A stretch of 64,000 nucleotides of DNA from Butyricicoccus faecihominis. GTDB taxonomy: Bacteria > Bacillota > Clostridia > Oscillospirales > Butyricicoccaceae. Below are positions 46,613 through 55,438 of this stretch, in pieces. Made by a program: the position numbers and the translations under genes. Location: positions 186,001 to 250,000 of the forward strand of contig NZ_JANGCE010000002.1 in assembly GCF_024462775.1 (NCBI RefSeq), read 5' to 3'. The notes under the pieces were generated by a model. The model was given only the letters and a program-made list of their open reading frames with translations. It did no database searches and was not told the DNA's origin. Position 1 is the first letter of the stretch. Each line of letters starts with the position of its first letter.

Positions 46613-47478
46613 GTGGTCTCGTCCTCCGGCTTCTCATATACGTCATATTCCTCCCAGATGCTCTCTAAGGAGTTAAAGGTGGCTTCAATCTCTTTTTTAT
46701 GCTCCATACCGACCGCAACGATCAGCGCGTTGATGACGGAAAGCGGCGCGATCAGCGAATCGACAAAGCTGGCCATGTCGCTTTTGGCGATCAGCGTATG
46801 ATCGGCCACGCGGGCCAGCGGAGACAGGTGCGAATCCGTCAGCGCGATCACGCGCGCGCCGCGGTCCTTCGAGTAACGCATGGCGGAAAGCGTGCGCTTG
46901 GAATAGCGCGGAAAGCTGATGCCGAGGAACACATCCCCCTCGCCGATGCGCAGCACCTGCTCGAAAATCTCGCTGATGCTATTGGTGTGCACCAAATGCA
47001 CGTTATCGAACAGCAGGTTAAAGTAAAAGCCCATGAAGCTCGCCAGCGCGCCCGAGGAACGCACGCCGAGAATGTACACGCGGCGGGCATGCAGCAGCGC
47101 GTCCACCGCGCCCTGAAAGGCGTCCCGGTCGATCTCGTCCAGCGTCATGCGGATCATATCCATATCCGCGTGCAGAACGGTCTGCAAAACGTCCCGGCCG
47201 CCCATCCGGTCGGAGGATACCTCCATACGCTGCACCGAGGTAAGCTTGTTGCGGATCATTTCCTGCAGCGCGCGCTGTAAATGCGGGTAGCCCTCGTAGC
47301 CAAGTTCGGTCGCAAAGCGAACGACGGTCGATTCACTGACACCGACCGTCGTTCCGAGCCGGCTGGCAGTCATAAACGCCGCTTTATCATAATGCTCTAA
47401 GATAAAGCGCGCGATCTGTTTCTGACCCTTGGAAAAGCCGGGCAATTCATTTTGTATTTTTCCGATCAAATCGTTCAT
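46609..47478 (-). CDS. MurR/RpiR-family transcriptional regulator with SIS domain
   Basis: A 289-residue regulator. N-terminal helix-turn-helix (TASRLGTTVGVSESTVVRFATELGYEGYP) and a C-terminal SIS sugar-phosphate-binding domain (GVRSSGALASF, DVFLGISFPRYSKRT) are clear. Regulators of this type respond to phosphosugars. The gene heads a coupled set with the flavoprotein and cmk; its target is not evident. Confidence 0.9.
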   Translation of the reverse strand: MNDLIGKIQNELPGFSKGQKQIARFILEHYDKAAFMTASRLGTTVGVSESTVVRFATELGYEGYPHLQRALQEMIRNKLTSVQRMEVSSDRMGGRDVLQTVLHADMDMIRMTLDEIDRDAFQGAVDALLHARRVYILGVRSSGALASFMGFYFNLLFDNVHLVHTNSISEIFEQVLRIGEGDVFLGISFPRYSKRTLSAMRYSKDRGARVIALTDSHLSPLARVADHTLIAKSDMASFVDSLIAPLSVINALIVAVGMEHKKEIEATFNSLESIWEEYDVYEKPEDETT

Positions 47479-47556
47479 TCCTTAACACTCCTGCTGCCGC
47501 TTAGGTTTCGGCCAATTTCATTCTAAGCGGTTTACAGCAAAAATGCAAGAAGTATT

Positions 47557-48285
47557 TCACCCTTCCTGCATATTTGCAGCAAGGCCCTGCAAATACGCAA
47601 GCTCCTTTTCGGTCAGCTCACGCCATGAGCCGGGCGTTAAACGCGGGTCGAGCATCAATTTTCCAATGGCGATACGTTTTAAACGGCGCACCTCCAGCCC
47701 GCACTGCTCGCACATTTTGCGGATCTGGCGGTTGCGCCCTTCGTGTATTCCCAGACGCAGTTTCACGCTTTCGTCGTCATGCTCCAAAATGTCCACCGTG
47801 GCGGGCGCGATCTGATAGCCGTCAATTTCCATGGGTTCGGACAGGCGCATAGCCTGATCGACGCGGCCGCGCACGCGTACCTCGTAATACTTGGGCACCT
47901 CATGGCGCGGATGGGTGAGCGCATAGGTCAGCGCGCCGTCGTTAGTGAGCAGCAGCAGCCCCTCGGAGGTATAATCCAACCGGCCGACCGGCACCACGCG
48001 CGCGCCGCAGTTCGCTGTGAGCGCGGCCACGGTTTTGCGCCCGTGCTCATCCTGCATGGTGGAGACCACGCCGCGCGGCTTGTTAAGCATCAGATAGCGC
48101 TTTTGCTCGTTTCCGCCGATCGGCTTGCCATCCACGCAGACGCGCTCCTTTTGCGCGTCCGCCTGATCGCCGAGCGAAGCGCGGCGGCCATTCACCGTCA
48201 CGCGACCGGCTTCGATCCAGCTTTCCGCCGTACGGCGCGAGCACAGGCCCGCCTGCGCGAGTATTTTCTGTAACCGTTCTTTCAA
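47557..48285 (-). CDS. rluB: Pseudouridine synthase, RluB/RsuA family
   Basis: A 242-residue enzyme with N-terminal S4 RNA-binding domain (RLQKILAQAGLCSRRTAESWI) and catalytic Asp in GRLDYTSEGLLLLTND. It isomerises a uridine of 23S rRNA. The TTG at 48283-48285 is preferred since GGAGG lies 7 bases before it; an upstream TTG at 48309 would put the RBS inside the gene. Confidence 0.9.
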   Translation of the reverse strand: MKERLQKILAQAGLCSRRTAESWIEAGRVTVNGRRASLGDQADAQKERVCVDGKPIGGNEQKRYLMLNKPRGVVSTMQDEHGRKTVAALTANCGARVVPVGRLDYTSEGLLLLTNDGALTYALTHPRHEVPKYYEVRVRGRVDQAMRLSEPMEIDGYQIAPATVDILEHDDESVKLRLGIHEGRNRQIRKMCEQCGLEVRRLKRIAIGKLMLDPRLTPGSWRELTEKELAYLQGLAANMQEG

Positions 48286-48326
48286 GATGTCATCCTCCGT
48301 TTTGTCCAATGCCTATCGTCTTGTCT

Positions 48327-49406
48327 TTAGGAAAACAGGCGCTCCCAAAGGCGCGCGGGCAGGCTTTTCTGCTCCGGCGTTAAAAGCGACGCTTCGCCGT
48401 ACAGCACGTTATCCTCAGCGAGCACCGCGCCTCCCAGCCGGTATTCCATACGCCCCGCGCGCGCCGTTTTGACAACGGGCGCGTAGCAGATGGTATCACC
48501 GTAGCGGACCGCCTGTATTTTTTCCTTTTCCTCTGGCGTTAAATACGCCGTTACCGTGTGCTGCGCGATCAGCGGTACTTCGTCCGCGTCGCCGCCGAAC
48601 ACATGCTGGGTGCCCACCTGATCGCCCGCGTGGTGCAGCGTCACTTCTTCGTAGCGGGAAAAGCCGTTGTCCAGCATGGCCATATGATCGTTCCAATCGT
48701 CCGGCGCGTTCAGCGTCACGGCGACGAGCGTGCGGCCATTTCGCTCGGCGGCGGAAACCAAGCAGCGGCCGCTGCGCTTGGTAAAGCCGGTCTTGATGCC
48801 GATCGCGTCGTTATAAAGCGTCAATAGCCGGTTGTGGTTGCTCATCACGCGCTCGCCCGCGCGGTAGTTTTTCGTGCCGACGATCTGCCGGAACGTGGGG
48901 TCCTGCATTCCGGCGGCCGCGATTTTGGCAAGCTCTAGCGCGGTGGTATAATGCGTTTCGCTGTCGAGCCCGTTCGGGTTGTCGAAATGAGTGTTCGTCA
49001 AGCCGAGTTCCTTCGCCTTTGCGTTCATTTTTTCGATAAACGCGTCATAGCCGCCGCACTCTCCCGCGATGGCGACCGCGGCGTCGTTGCCGGATTCCAG
49101 CAGCAGGCCGTACAGCGTGTCGCGCACGGTAAGCGTTTCGCCCTCGCGCAGGTACATGGACGAACCCTCCACCTGTGTATACGCCTTTTTCACCTGATAG
49201 GTGCGGTCGAGGTCGCCCTCCGAGATCGCGACCAGCGCGGTCATGATCTTGGTTGTGGAGGCCATCGGCAGGCGCGTATCGGCGTTTTGCTCGAACACCG
49301 TTTCGCCCGTGTCCGCGTCCAGCACAGCGGCGGCGGCGGCGTTCACCGCGCCCGCCCGACCGGGCAGAAACAGGCAAAGCGCCAAAAGGCAGGCTATTTT
49401 TTTCAT
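48327..49406 (-). CDS. D-alanyl-D-alanine carboxypeptidase (DacF-like penicillin-binding protein)
   Basis: A 359-residue secreted enzyme trimming peptidoglycan pentapeptides. The signal peptide (MKKIACLLALCLFLPGRAGA) precedes the serine triad: Ser-Lys in ASTTKIM, SGN in LESGNDAAVA and KTG in IKTGFTKRSG. A C-terminal beta-rich domain with an amphipathic tail anchors it. The ATG at 49404-49406 follows GGGAGAT. In sporulating relatives this gene adjoins spore genes, as ytfJ does here. Confidence 0.92.
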   Translation of the reverse strand: MKKIACLLALCLFLPGRAGAVNAAAAAVLDADTGETVFEQNADTRLPMASTTKIMTALVAISEGDLDRTYQVKKAYTQVEGSSMYLREGETLTVRDTLYGLLLESGNDAAVAIAGECGGYDAFIEKMNAKAKELGLTNTHFDNPNGLDSETHYTTALELAKIAAAGMQDPTFRQIVGTKNYRAGERVMSNHNRLLTLYNDAIGIKTGFTKRSGRCLVSAAERNGRTLVAVTLNAPDDWNDHMAMLDNGFSRYEEVTLHHAGDQVGTQHVFGGDADEVPLIAQHTVTAYLTPEEKEKIQAVRYGDTICYAPVVKTARAGRMEYRLGGAVLAEDNVLYGEASLLTPEQKSLPARLWERLFS

Positions 49407-49427
49407 ATCCACATCTCCCTGTATAAC

Positions 49428-49463
49428 AAAACCTACTCATAAAAATACTATGAGTAGGTTTTG
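49428..49463 (-). terminator. Terminator between ytfJ and the carboxypeptidase gene
   Basis: A 14-bp stem AAAACCTACTCATA with its complement and an A/T loop; the T-run follows on the minus strand through the arm itself (GGTTTTG). Confidence 0.75.
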
Positions 49464-49478
49464 CGGGGAGCGGGCCTC

Positions 49479-49901
49479 TTATTCCGCGTCTTCTCCGGTT
49501 TCGTCTGCCATTTTTCCGTGGCGGCCGTTCATAAAGCCGGATACCTTGGAGATCGCGCCGGGGATCATTTCAACCAGACGGTCGACCGTGGTGGACGCCT
49601 GCGCGTTGACGCCTAGGATCTGCGCGTCCCCGCTTGGCGAAAGGATCAAAAAGCAAACAGGCGAAACCGTAACGCCCGCGCCGCCGCCGCCGCCAAAAGC
49701 GAGGGGCGCGCCGCTTTGCGCGTGGCGGGGCAAGAAATCGCTGCCGCCCGATGCAAAACCAAAGGTCACCTTGGAGACCGGGATGACCGTCGTGCCGTCC
49801 ACCGTGTGGATCGGCGTGCCGATGATGGTGTTGACATCCACCATTTCCTTGATTTTAGCCATGGTTTCGGTCATCAGGTTGCTGATGGGATGCTCACTCA
49901 T
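49479..49901 (-). CDS. ytfJ: Spore protein YtfJ/GerW
   Basis: A 140-residue sporulation protein. The N-terminus HPISNLMTETMAKIKEMVDVNTIIG and the GGSDF plus Gly-rich AFGGGGGAGVTVSPVCFLI segment define the YtfJ (GerW) family, made in the mother cell or forespore and affecting germination. It overlaps the DUF2953 gene by 8 bases. Confidence 0.92.
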   Translation of the reverse strand: MSEHPISNLMTETMAKIKEMVDVNTIIGTPIHTVDGTTVIPVSKVTFGFASGGSDFLPRHAQSGAPLAFGGGGGAGVTVSPVCFLILSPSGDAQILGVNAQASTTVDRLVEMIPGAISKVSGFMNGRHGKMADETGEDAE

Positions 49902-50529
49902 TTTCTATCGCCTCTTCTTTCTTTGTCAGGTTTTTATACATCCTATAAAGCTTTTTGCCGTGCCGCAGCAGAATCAGCGCCAGCCGCAGCGGACGGATCG
50001 AACAAAACACCGTGAACGCCCATTCGGTATGTTCCGCATCAAAATCCGCGTCCGCGCTCACGTGATAGTCCTTCATTTCAAAAGTATTCTCCAAAAACGG
50101 CGTTACCATGCCGCAAAGAGTAGAAAAATAACCGAGATACAAACCCGTTTTCGCCGCGTCGTCCGTGCCGAATAGCACGCGCACGCGCAGTTTGGATATC
50201 CGAAGGGAATCGCTCGCCTCACCCAGCAGGGTAAACAGCAGATCGATTGCCTGCTCCAGTTCGATTTCGCGCAGGTTCAGGCCTTTTTTTTTCGGCGCCG
50301 GCGGCTTTTCCGCGGCGGGCGGCGGCGGTTTTTCCTCCCTTTTTTTACGGTGGGGCGGCGGATAAAGAGGAATGCGCACAATGCCGTAGCGCAGATCAAT
50401 GGTGATATCTCCGTTTACCCCGGCGGCCTCCACGCCGGTGCGGACCGTGAGCAGCAGCAGGGCAAGTACGAGCACCGCGAGAAGCACGATCAGCACCACG
50501 CGCAGCAGAATCAGAAGGATGCCAGCCAT
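49894..50529 (-). CDS. DUF2953 membrane-anchored protein
   Basis: A 211-residue protein with one strong N-terminal helix (ILLILLRVVLIVLLAVLVLALLLL region, about residues 4-27), a Pro/Lys-rich linker (about 57-80) and a DUF2953-type domain (RISKLRVRVLFGTDDAAKTGLYLG). Such proteins usually lie next to ytfJ in Clostridia, as here, implying a role in sporulation; the function is unknown. Confidence 0.82.
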   Translation of the reverse strand: MAGILLILLRVVLIVLLAVLVLALLLLTVRTGVEAAGVNGDITIDLRYGIVRIPLYPPPHRKKREEKPPPPAAEKPPAPKKKGLNLREIELEQAIDLLFTLLGEASDSLRISKLRVRVLFGTDDAAKTGLYLGYFSTLCGMVTPFLENTFEMKDYHVSADADFDAEHTEWAFTVFCSIRPLRLALILLRHGKKLYRMYKNLTKKEEAIENE

Positions 50530-50536
50530 CCGTTAT

Positions 50537-51151
50537 TCACTCCGTTTCGTCCGTCCCGGCGGACGGCTGCTCCAGACCGATCTGCCCGTCCACCTCTTGT
50601 TCGGGCGCCGCTTCTTCCAGCCTTAGCTCCATTTGCTCGTTTTCCTCCAAAGAGGGCAGCGCGGGCAATTCGGACAGGCTGGTGAGCGAAAAGGTGCGTA
50701 AAAAGATATCGGTCGTGCGGTACAGGATCGGGCGGCCGGGCACATCCATGCGCCCCGCTTCCTCGATCAGCCCCTTTTCGACAAGGCCCGCGACCGTGCC
50801 GCCCGAATCAACGCCGCGCAGCTGGTCGATGAACGCGCGCGTCACCGGCTGGCGGTAAGCCACGATGGTGAGCACTTCGAGCGCCGCGGGGGAAAGCGAG
50901 GGCGGGCGTCGGCTTTCGGTCACGCGGCGGGCGGCGTCCGCATAAAGGGGGCGGCTGCAAAGCTGCAGCTTGTCCTCCATGCGCAGCAGCATGATGCCGC
51001 GCTGTTCAAAATCATAGGCGTTCGCAAGCTCCTGCGCCGCCTCCAGCAGTCGTTCCCGTGTGGTTTCCAGGGCGGCGGCCAGCCGGTCGACCGGCACGGC
51101 GTCGCCCGCGGCGAAAAGCACGGCCTCCAGACCGGCCTCCAGCTCTGTCAT
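50537..51151 (-). CDS. scpB: Segregation and condensation protein B
   Basis: A 204-residue winged-helix partner of ScpA and SMC. AGLEAVLFAAGDAVPVDRLA at the start and ALEVLTIVAYRQPVTRAFIDQLRGVDS in the middle are the family's marks. It bridges kleisin ScpA to condense and segregate the chromosome. The ATG overlaps the scpA stop by 4 bases. Confidence 0.94.
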   Translation of the reverse strand: MTELEAGLEAVLFAAGDAVPVDRLAAALETTRERLLEAAQELANAYDFEQRGIMLLRMEDKLQLCSRPLYADAARRVTESRRPPSLSPAALEVLTIVAYRQPVTRAFIDQLRGVDSGGTVAGLVEKGLIEEAGRMDVPGRPILYRTTDIFLRTFSLTSLSELPALPSLEENEQMELRLEEAAPEQEVDGQIGLEQPSAGTDETE

Positions 51152-51870
51152 ACAGTTTCCTTCTCCTTATCTGTGGCGAGCGTCAGCTCCAAGTCTTCCC
51201 CGTCGCCCTCCAGCAAGACGCGCTTGGTTTTGGACAGCTCCAATACAGCCAAAAATGTCGCGACGATCTCCGAGCGGTTCTTTGCATCGTCGAACAGGCG
51301 CTGGAATCGCACCCGCGCCGACCCAAAAAAGCGCTTTAAGATAGCGGTGATCCGCGTGGATACCGGCACCGGCTCGTGGCCGACGATGCCGCTGAACGCG
51401 TTCGCCGAAGGCGGCATGCGCCGTTCGGCTTTTTGCAGCATGCGGTTTGCCGCGCGCATCAGATCGCTCACCGAATGGCGATATTCGCGCACGGGCGCGC
51501 CGGGCAGCGTTTCCGGGGATTTGACAAAAATATCGCGCCCAAATTCGCTTTTGGACTTTAAGACCGGCGCGATCTCTTTCATGCGCTGATATTCGAGCAG
51601 CATTTCGACCAGACCGGCGCGCGGGTCCTCTTCCTCTTCTTCCTCGTGCTTTGGCAGCAGCATTTTGGATTTGATATACACGAGCTGCGCCGCCATCGCA
51701 ACGAAATCACCCGCCACATCCATGTCCATGGCGTGCGCATCGTGCAGCACGGCAAGGTACTGGTCCAGAATTTCGGCGATCGGGATATCGTAGATGCTCA
51801 CCTTGTTTTTCGCGATCAGGTGCAGCAGCAGGTCGAGCGGCCCGTCGAAATTTTCTAAATGAAAATCCAT
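51148..51870 (-). CDS. scpA: Segregation and condensation protein A (kleisin)
   Basis: A 240-residue kleisin. The N-terminus FHLENFDGPLDLLLHLIAKNKVSIYDIPIAEI is the hallmark SMC-neck-binding segment; the central part carries acidic HEEEEEEDPRAG. It closes the SMC-ScpAB ring. It starts 4 bases after the M50 protease stop, so the set M50-scpA-scpB is a compact operon. Confidence 0.95.
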   Translation of the reverse strand: MDFHLENFDGPLDLLLHLIAKNKVSIYDIPIAEILDQYLAVLHDAHAMDMDVAGDFVAMAAQLVYIKSKMLLPKHEEEEEEDPRAGLVEMLLEYQRMKEIAPVLKSKSEFGRDIFVKSPETLPGAPVREYRHSVSDLMRAANRMLQKAERRMPPSANAFSGIVGHEPVPVSTRITAILKRFFGSARVRFQRLFDDAKNRSEIVATFLAVLELSKTKRVLLEGDGEDLELTLATDKEKETV

Positions 51871-51874
51871 GTTT

Positions 51875-52534
51875 TCACCCGATCAAGACGCTCATCAAAT
51901 TCCAAGCAAGGTTCTGCACCCACAGATTGACCCCGCCGATGAGGAAATCGAGCCAGCCGAACCAAAGCGCGGCAATGAACACGATCAGGATGATGGACTG
52001 ATATTTTTGCAGCTTGAGCGACCAAGAGAACGGCAAAAACGCATCGACCACGCGCGAACCGTCCAGCGGGTGGATCGGGATCAGGTTGAACACGCCCAGA
52101 CCGACCGACATGCTGGCAACGATACGGCAAAACAGCAAAATGGCGATTTGAAGCGCGCCCAGCTGCATTGTCCCCAGCCAGAGGTACAGGCAATAGAACA
52201 CAAACGCAGTCAGCAAATTCGACGCCGGGCCGGCCAGCGCGGTCGCCGCCATGCCGAAGCGGCGGTTTTTAAAGTTTGAAATATTGACCGGCACCGGGCG
52301 CGCCCAGCCGAAGCCAAATAAGATCAGGCACAAAAAACCGAACGGGTCGATATGCGCCAAGGGGGAAAGCGTCAACCGGCCCGCGGCCTTGGCGGTACGG
52401 TCGCCCAAAAGGCTCGCCATGCCGCCATGCGCGGCTTCGTGCACGGTCAGACACAGCACAACGGCCGGCAGCGACAGCGCCAAATAGATCAGCGCCGTGC
52501 GCAAATCGCCGATACGCAAAGCATTCCAAAGCAA
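51875..52534 (-). CDS. Site-2-protease-type M50 membrane metalloprotease
   Basis: A 219-residue integral membrane protein with the zinc motif HEAAHG in helix 2 and the third ligand in NLIPIHPLDGSRV; five to six helices. The TTG at 52532-52534 is proposed because GGAGGAA lies about 6 bases upstream; longer in-frame extension is possible but has a weaker start. Members of this family next to scpAB are widespread in Firmicutes; substrates are unknown. Confidence 0.85.
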   Translation of the reverse strand: MLWNALRIGDLRTALIYLALSLPAVVLCLTVHEAAHGGMASLLGDRTAKAAGRLTLSPLAHIDPFGFLCLILFGFGWARPVPVNISNFKNRRFGMAATALAGPASNLLTAFVFYCLYLWLGTMQLGALQIAILLFCRIVASMSVGLGVFNLIPIHPLDGSRVVDAFLPFSWSLKLQKYQSIILIVFIAALWFGWLDFLIGGVNLWVQNLAWNLMSVLIG

Positions 52535-52713
52535 AATAGGTTCCTCCAACGATAATAATACAACATATAGTATACCTGCTTTTGCCCATAAAAACAAGCA
52601 TTTCCTAGGGTCCGCCCAAAACTTTGGCAATCCATGACAAGCTTGCAAAACTTCTCTTGCGCCGCTGGTGAGATTGTGATAGAATTAATTAAACCGACAG
52701 TTCAATTAATTTA

Positions 52714-52996
52714 CAGTGCGTCAAAGAACCCCTCGCGCCGCAGCGCGCAATAAAATTGAAAGTTGAAGCTTTGCTTCAATTTGACCAAAAACCGGGAGCA
52801 GAAGGTGAATTGGCCGCAGGCCAAGAGAGGCCGGCCTGGGCCGTGTATCTCGGTTTGCTCTCATTTAATCGCCGCACGGCGGCGGAAAATGGATAGAGGC
52901 CTATGGGCTGAACAAACCGGCGGCGAAGTGTGCCCAAAGGGCGCGCGCCAGAGCCGGAATTCTCGATCGAAATGGGGCTTTGTTTCGATCGACATT
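52714..52996. repeat. Dispersed repeat element, copy without IS
   Basis: About 283 bp with no open reading frame of note. Its left end (CAGTGCGTCAAAGAACC) is a variant of the CAGACTGTCAAAGAACC end of the 7969-9640 element, and its right end (52943-52996) matches the block at 8001-8050 nearly base for base in reverse. In between are paired stems, TTGAAGC-TTT-GCTTCAA (about 52762-52778) and a GGCCGCAGGCC/GGCCGGCCTGGGCC region. The element stops 21 bases before the tetR start, so it may affect that gene's promoter. The 483 bases between the M50 and tetR genes hold little else, apart from AATTAATT dyads near 52685-52712. Confidence 0.75.
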
Positions 52997-53017
52997 TAAT
53001 TAATTCAGGAGGAGCGC

Positions 53018-53656
53018 ATGGGCCGAAGAAAGAAGGAACCGGAAAGCGTGCACCGCGACAACATCGCCGCGGCCGCGGAACGCCTGTTTGCCGCTAAAGG
53101 CATAACCGCAACCACCATGGACGATATCGCGAAACAGGCCGGGTACAGCAAGGCTACCTTATATGTGTATTTTACAAACAAGGAAGAGATTGTTGGGCTG
53201 CTGGTGCTGAAAAGCATGAAAATGCTTCGCGCCGTTCTGCACGAGGCCGTATCCGCACCGGCCGCGACCAAGGAAAAGTATGAGCGGCTCTGTCACGCCT
53301 TGGCGCAATATCAGGCGCAATACCCGCTTTACTTTTCGCTTGCATTGGGAGAGATCAATATTGATTTTGAAAAGGATCACCTCCCCGTAGAGAGAGAAAC
53401 GTTCGAGGTCGGCGAGCAGATCAACGCCGAAATCGTTCAGTTTCTCCGGTCCGGCATAGAAGCGGGGGCGCTTTTGCCGGATATTCCGGTTTTGCCTACG
53501 GTTTTTCTATTTTGGGCTTCTTTGTCCGGTGTTATACAAATGGCGGCGCATAAGAGGGCCTATATTGAACAAGCAATGGGCCAAACGAAGGAACAATTTC
53601 TAACATACGGCTTCGACAGGCTCTACCGGCTGATCGCAAGGGAGGACAAAGAATGA
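53018..53656 (+). CDS. TetR-family transcriptional regulator
   Basis: A 212-residue regulator with the N-terminal helix-turn-helix (TTMDDIAKQAGYSKATLYVYFTNKEEI) and a helical ligand domain. AGGAGGAG precedes the ATG. It overlaps the oxidoreductase gene by 4 bases and probably controls that gene and itself. AATTAATT-type dyads at 52685-52712 upstream of the repeat could be the operator, now separated from the gene by the inserted repeat. Confidence 0.9.
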   Translation: MGRRKKEPESVHRDNIAAAAERLFAAKGITATTMDDIAKQAGYSKATLYVYFTNKEEIVGLLVLKSMKMLRAVLHEAVSAPAATKEKYERLCHALAQYQAQYPLYFSLALGEINIDFEKDHLPVERETFEVGEQINAEIVQFLRSGIEAGALLPDIPVLPTVFLFWASLSGVIQMAAHKRAYIEQAMGQTKEQFLTYGFDRLYRLIAREDKE

Positions 53657-54222
53657 GAAAAAAGCTGCTTGCGCTCTTGGGCAGCCCGCATGATCACGGC
53701 TCGACGGCGGCCATGCTGGATCGCGCCGTACACGCCGCTGCCGCGCACGGGTGGGAAGTCACCACCGTGCGGCTGTACCAAAAACAGCTCGCCTATTGTA
53801 AGGGCTGCCGGGTCTGCGCCCAAACCAGATCCTGTGTCATAGACGATGATATCCAAGAGATCGCCGCGCTGCTGCGAACCTGCAACCGGGTCGTATTGGC
53901 CGCGCCCACCTATTGGGCAAACGTACCGGCTAACGTAAAAAACCTGTTTGACCGGCTGCTTGGCACGGCGATGGAGGAGACCGCAACCTTCCCCCGCCCG
54001 CGCCTATCCGCGGAACAAGAATACTTGCTCTTGACCGCTTGCAATACCCCCTTCCCCTTTTCGTGGCTGTGCGGGCAAAGCAGCGGCGCTTTACGCGCCA
54101 TGCATGAATTTTTCAAAACCGCGGGCATGAAGCGTATAGGAAGCGCCGTTTTCTCGGGCGCGAAAGGCAGCGCCGCATTGCCGCGCAGAACCGAGAAAAA
54201 GATCGAACGGTTTTTCCGCTAA
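53653..54222 (+). CDS. NAD(P)H-dependent flavodoxin-like oxidoreductase
   Basis: A 189-residue flavodoxin-fold reductase of the iron-sulfur flavoprotein/NADPH:FMN family. GSPHDHGSTAAMLDRAV binds the FMN phosphate and CKGCRVCAQTRSCVIDDD (cysteine-rich) suggests an iron-sulfur or metal site; APTYWANVPANVKNLFDRL is the second FMN loop. It is coupled to tetR by a 4-base overlap. Likely cytoplasmic reduction of quinone-like or xenobiotic compounds. Confidence 0.87.
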   Translation: MRKKLLALLGSPHDHGSTAAMLDRAVHAAAAHGWEVTTVRLYQKQLAYCKGCRVCAQTRSCVIDDDIQEIAALLRTCNRVVLAAPTYWANVPANVKNLFDRLLGTAMEETATFPRPRLSAEQEYLLLTACNTPFPFSWLCGQSSGALRAMHEFFKTAGMKRIGSAVFSGAKGSAALPRRTEKKIERFFR

Positions 54223-54240
54223 CTATCATAGAAGGCTAAA

Positions 54241-54279
54241 AACGCGTACGCTTTCCGACTGGATGAAAGCGTACGCGTT
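54241..54279. terminator. Bidirectional terminator between the oxidoreductase and Gfo/Idh genes
   Basis: A 15-bp perfect stem AACGCGTACGCTTTC with complement and a 9-base loop, flanked by AAA and TTTT, between convergent genes. Confidence 0.85.
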
Positions 54280-54294
54280 GCTTTTGCCGTGGAA

Positions 54295-55374
54295 TCAAAG
54301 CCTCGCGGGGCGGCGGCAGGCGGTCTCTAGGGTTACAAACCGCTCTTCCCCGGCGCTTGTCAGAAAAGCGTGCAGGATTTCTAGGGTGTGCAGCGCCAAT
54401 TCCCCGCTTGCCCGGTGCGAGCGCCCCTCCCGGATTGCCTCCGCCATATCGATCAGGCCGATACCGCGGCAGTTTTCGGTATGTCCATAGGTCGGCGGCA
54501 CTTCGCGAAAGACGCTTTCCCGCGCGCGCAGCAGACAGACCGGCCCGCCAAAGGTATCCGGATCAGGCACGCGCAGCGTGCCCTCGGTTCCATATATCTC
54601 AAGGAACGGCAGCCCATGCCCCCATACGTCAAAGCTATGCAGAACCGTCGCCAGCACGCCGTTTTGAAACCGGATCGTCCCGGTCACATGGGTAGGCGTT
54701 CCGACCGAAAACAACTCTCCCGCATGTGGCCCGGGGCAGGTGCAGGTGCGCGTGTCAAACCCCTTTGCCGTCATTGCGCAAACGGAGCGCGCGGGCCCCA
54801 GCAGATGGATCAGCGCCGTCATATAGTAAGGCCCGTAGTCCAGCAGGGGGCCCGCACCGGGCTGATACAAAAACGCCGGGTTGGGGTGCTCGCGCTCCGG
54901 CCCGTGCCATGCCAAAAACGCACAGGCTGCAAGGGGACGGCCGATCTCCCCCTGATCGAGCAGCTGGCGGCAGGTCTGCAAGCCGCCGCCCAGAAAGGTA
55001 TCCGGCGCGCAGCCGATGCGCAGGTTCCGTTCCCGCGCGAGCCGCAACAGCTCCCGCGCCTGTTCCGGCGTTCCTCCAAGCGGTTTTTCCGAATATACAT
55101 GCTTGCCCGCCAAAAGCGCGCGGCGGTTGATTATATCGTGCGCCGCCGGTGCGGTCAAATCGAGCACCAGATCGATCGACGGATCGGCCAACAGCTCGTC
55201 GATGGTCATCACCCTTGGGATATGGTGCTTTTCCGCCGCCGCGCGGGCCGCTTCGATATGCCGGTTCGCGCAGGCTGTCAGACAAACGGAATCCCGCTCC
55301 CCCGCAAGGTTTTTAAAATAAATATCGCTGACGTCGCCGCAGCCGATCACGCCGACGTTTACCCGGTTAAGCAT
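54295..55374 (-). CDS. Gfo/Idh/MocA-family oxidoreductase
   Basis: A 359-residue NAD(P)-dependent dehydrogenase with GVIGCGDVSDIYFKN nucleotide binding, YSEKPLGG (catalytic Lys) and the C-terminal substrate domain. The ATG at 55372-55374 follows AAAGGAGCGG. It ends the sugar/polyol operon and probably oxidises a sugar or inositol-type compound delivered by the ABC transporter. The substrate is not determinable. Confidence 0.88.
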   Translation of the reverse strand: MLNRVNVGVIGCGDVSDIYFKNLAGERDSVCLTACANRHIEAARAAAEKHHIPRVMTIDELLADPSIDLVLDLTAPAAHDIINRRALLAGKHVYSEKPLGGTPEQARELLRLARERNLRIGCAPDTFLGGGLQTCRQLLDQGEIGRPLAACAFLAWHGPEREHPNPAFLYQPGAGPLLDYGPYYMTALIHLLGPARSVCAMTAKGFDTRTCTCPGPHAGELFSVGTPTHVTGTIRFQNGVLATVLHSFDVWGHGLPFLEIYGTEGTLRVPDPDTFGGPVCLLRARESVFREVPPTYGHTENCRGIGLIDMAEAIREGRSHRASGELALHTLEILHAFLTSAGEERFVTLETACRRPARL

Positions 55375-55399
55375 TCTCCCGCTCCTTTCCAAAAGAGGA

Positions 55400-55427
55400 C
55401 CGGCCCGGTGTGAAGAAGCCGGGCCGG
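55400..55427. terminator. GC-rich hairpin between two operon genes
   Basis: CCGGCCCGG and CCGGGCCGG pair around a 10-base loop. On the minus strand only CCTCTTTTGG follows, so it may attenuate or stabilise, not fully end, the transcript. Confidence 0.5.
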
Positions 55428-55438
55428 CCGAAAGTTTT

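Noticed and set aside
54388-55413. Long plus-strand frame of 341 codons
   Set aside because: Antisense to the Gfo/Idh oxidoreductase gene and rich in Arg/Gln noise.
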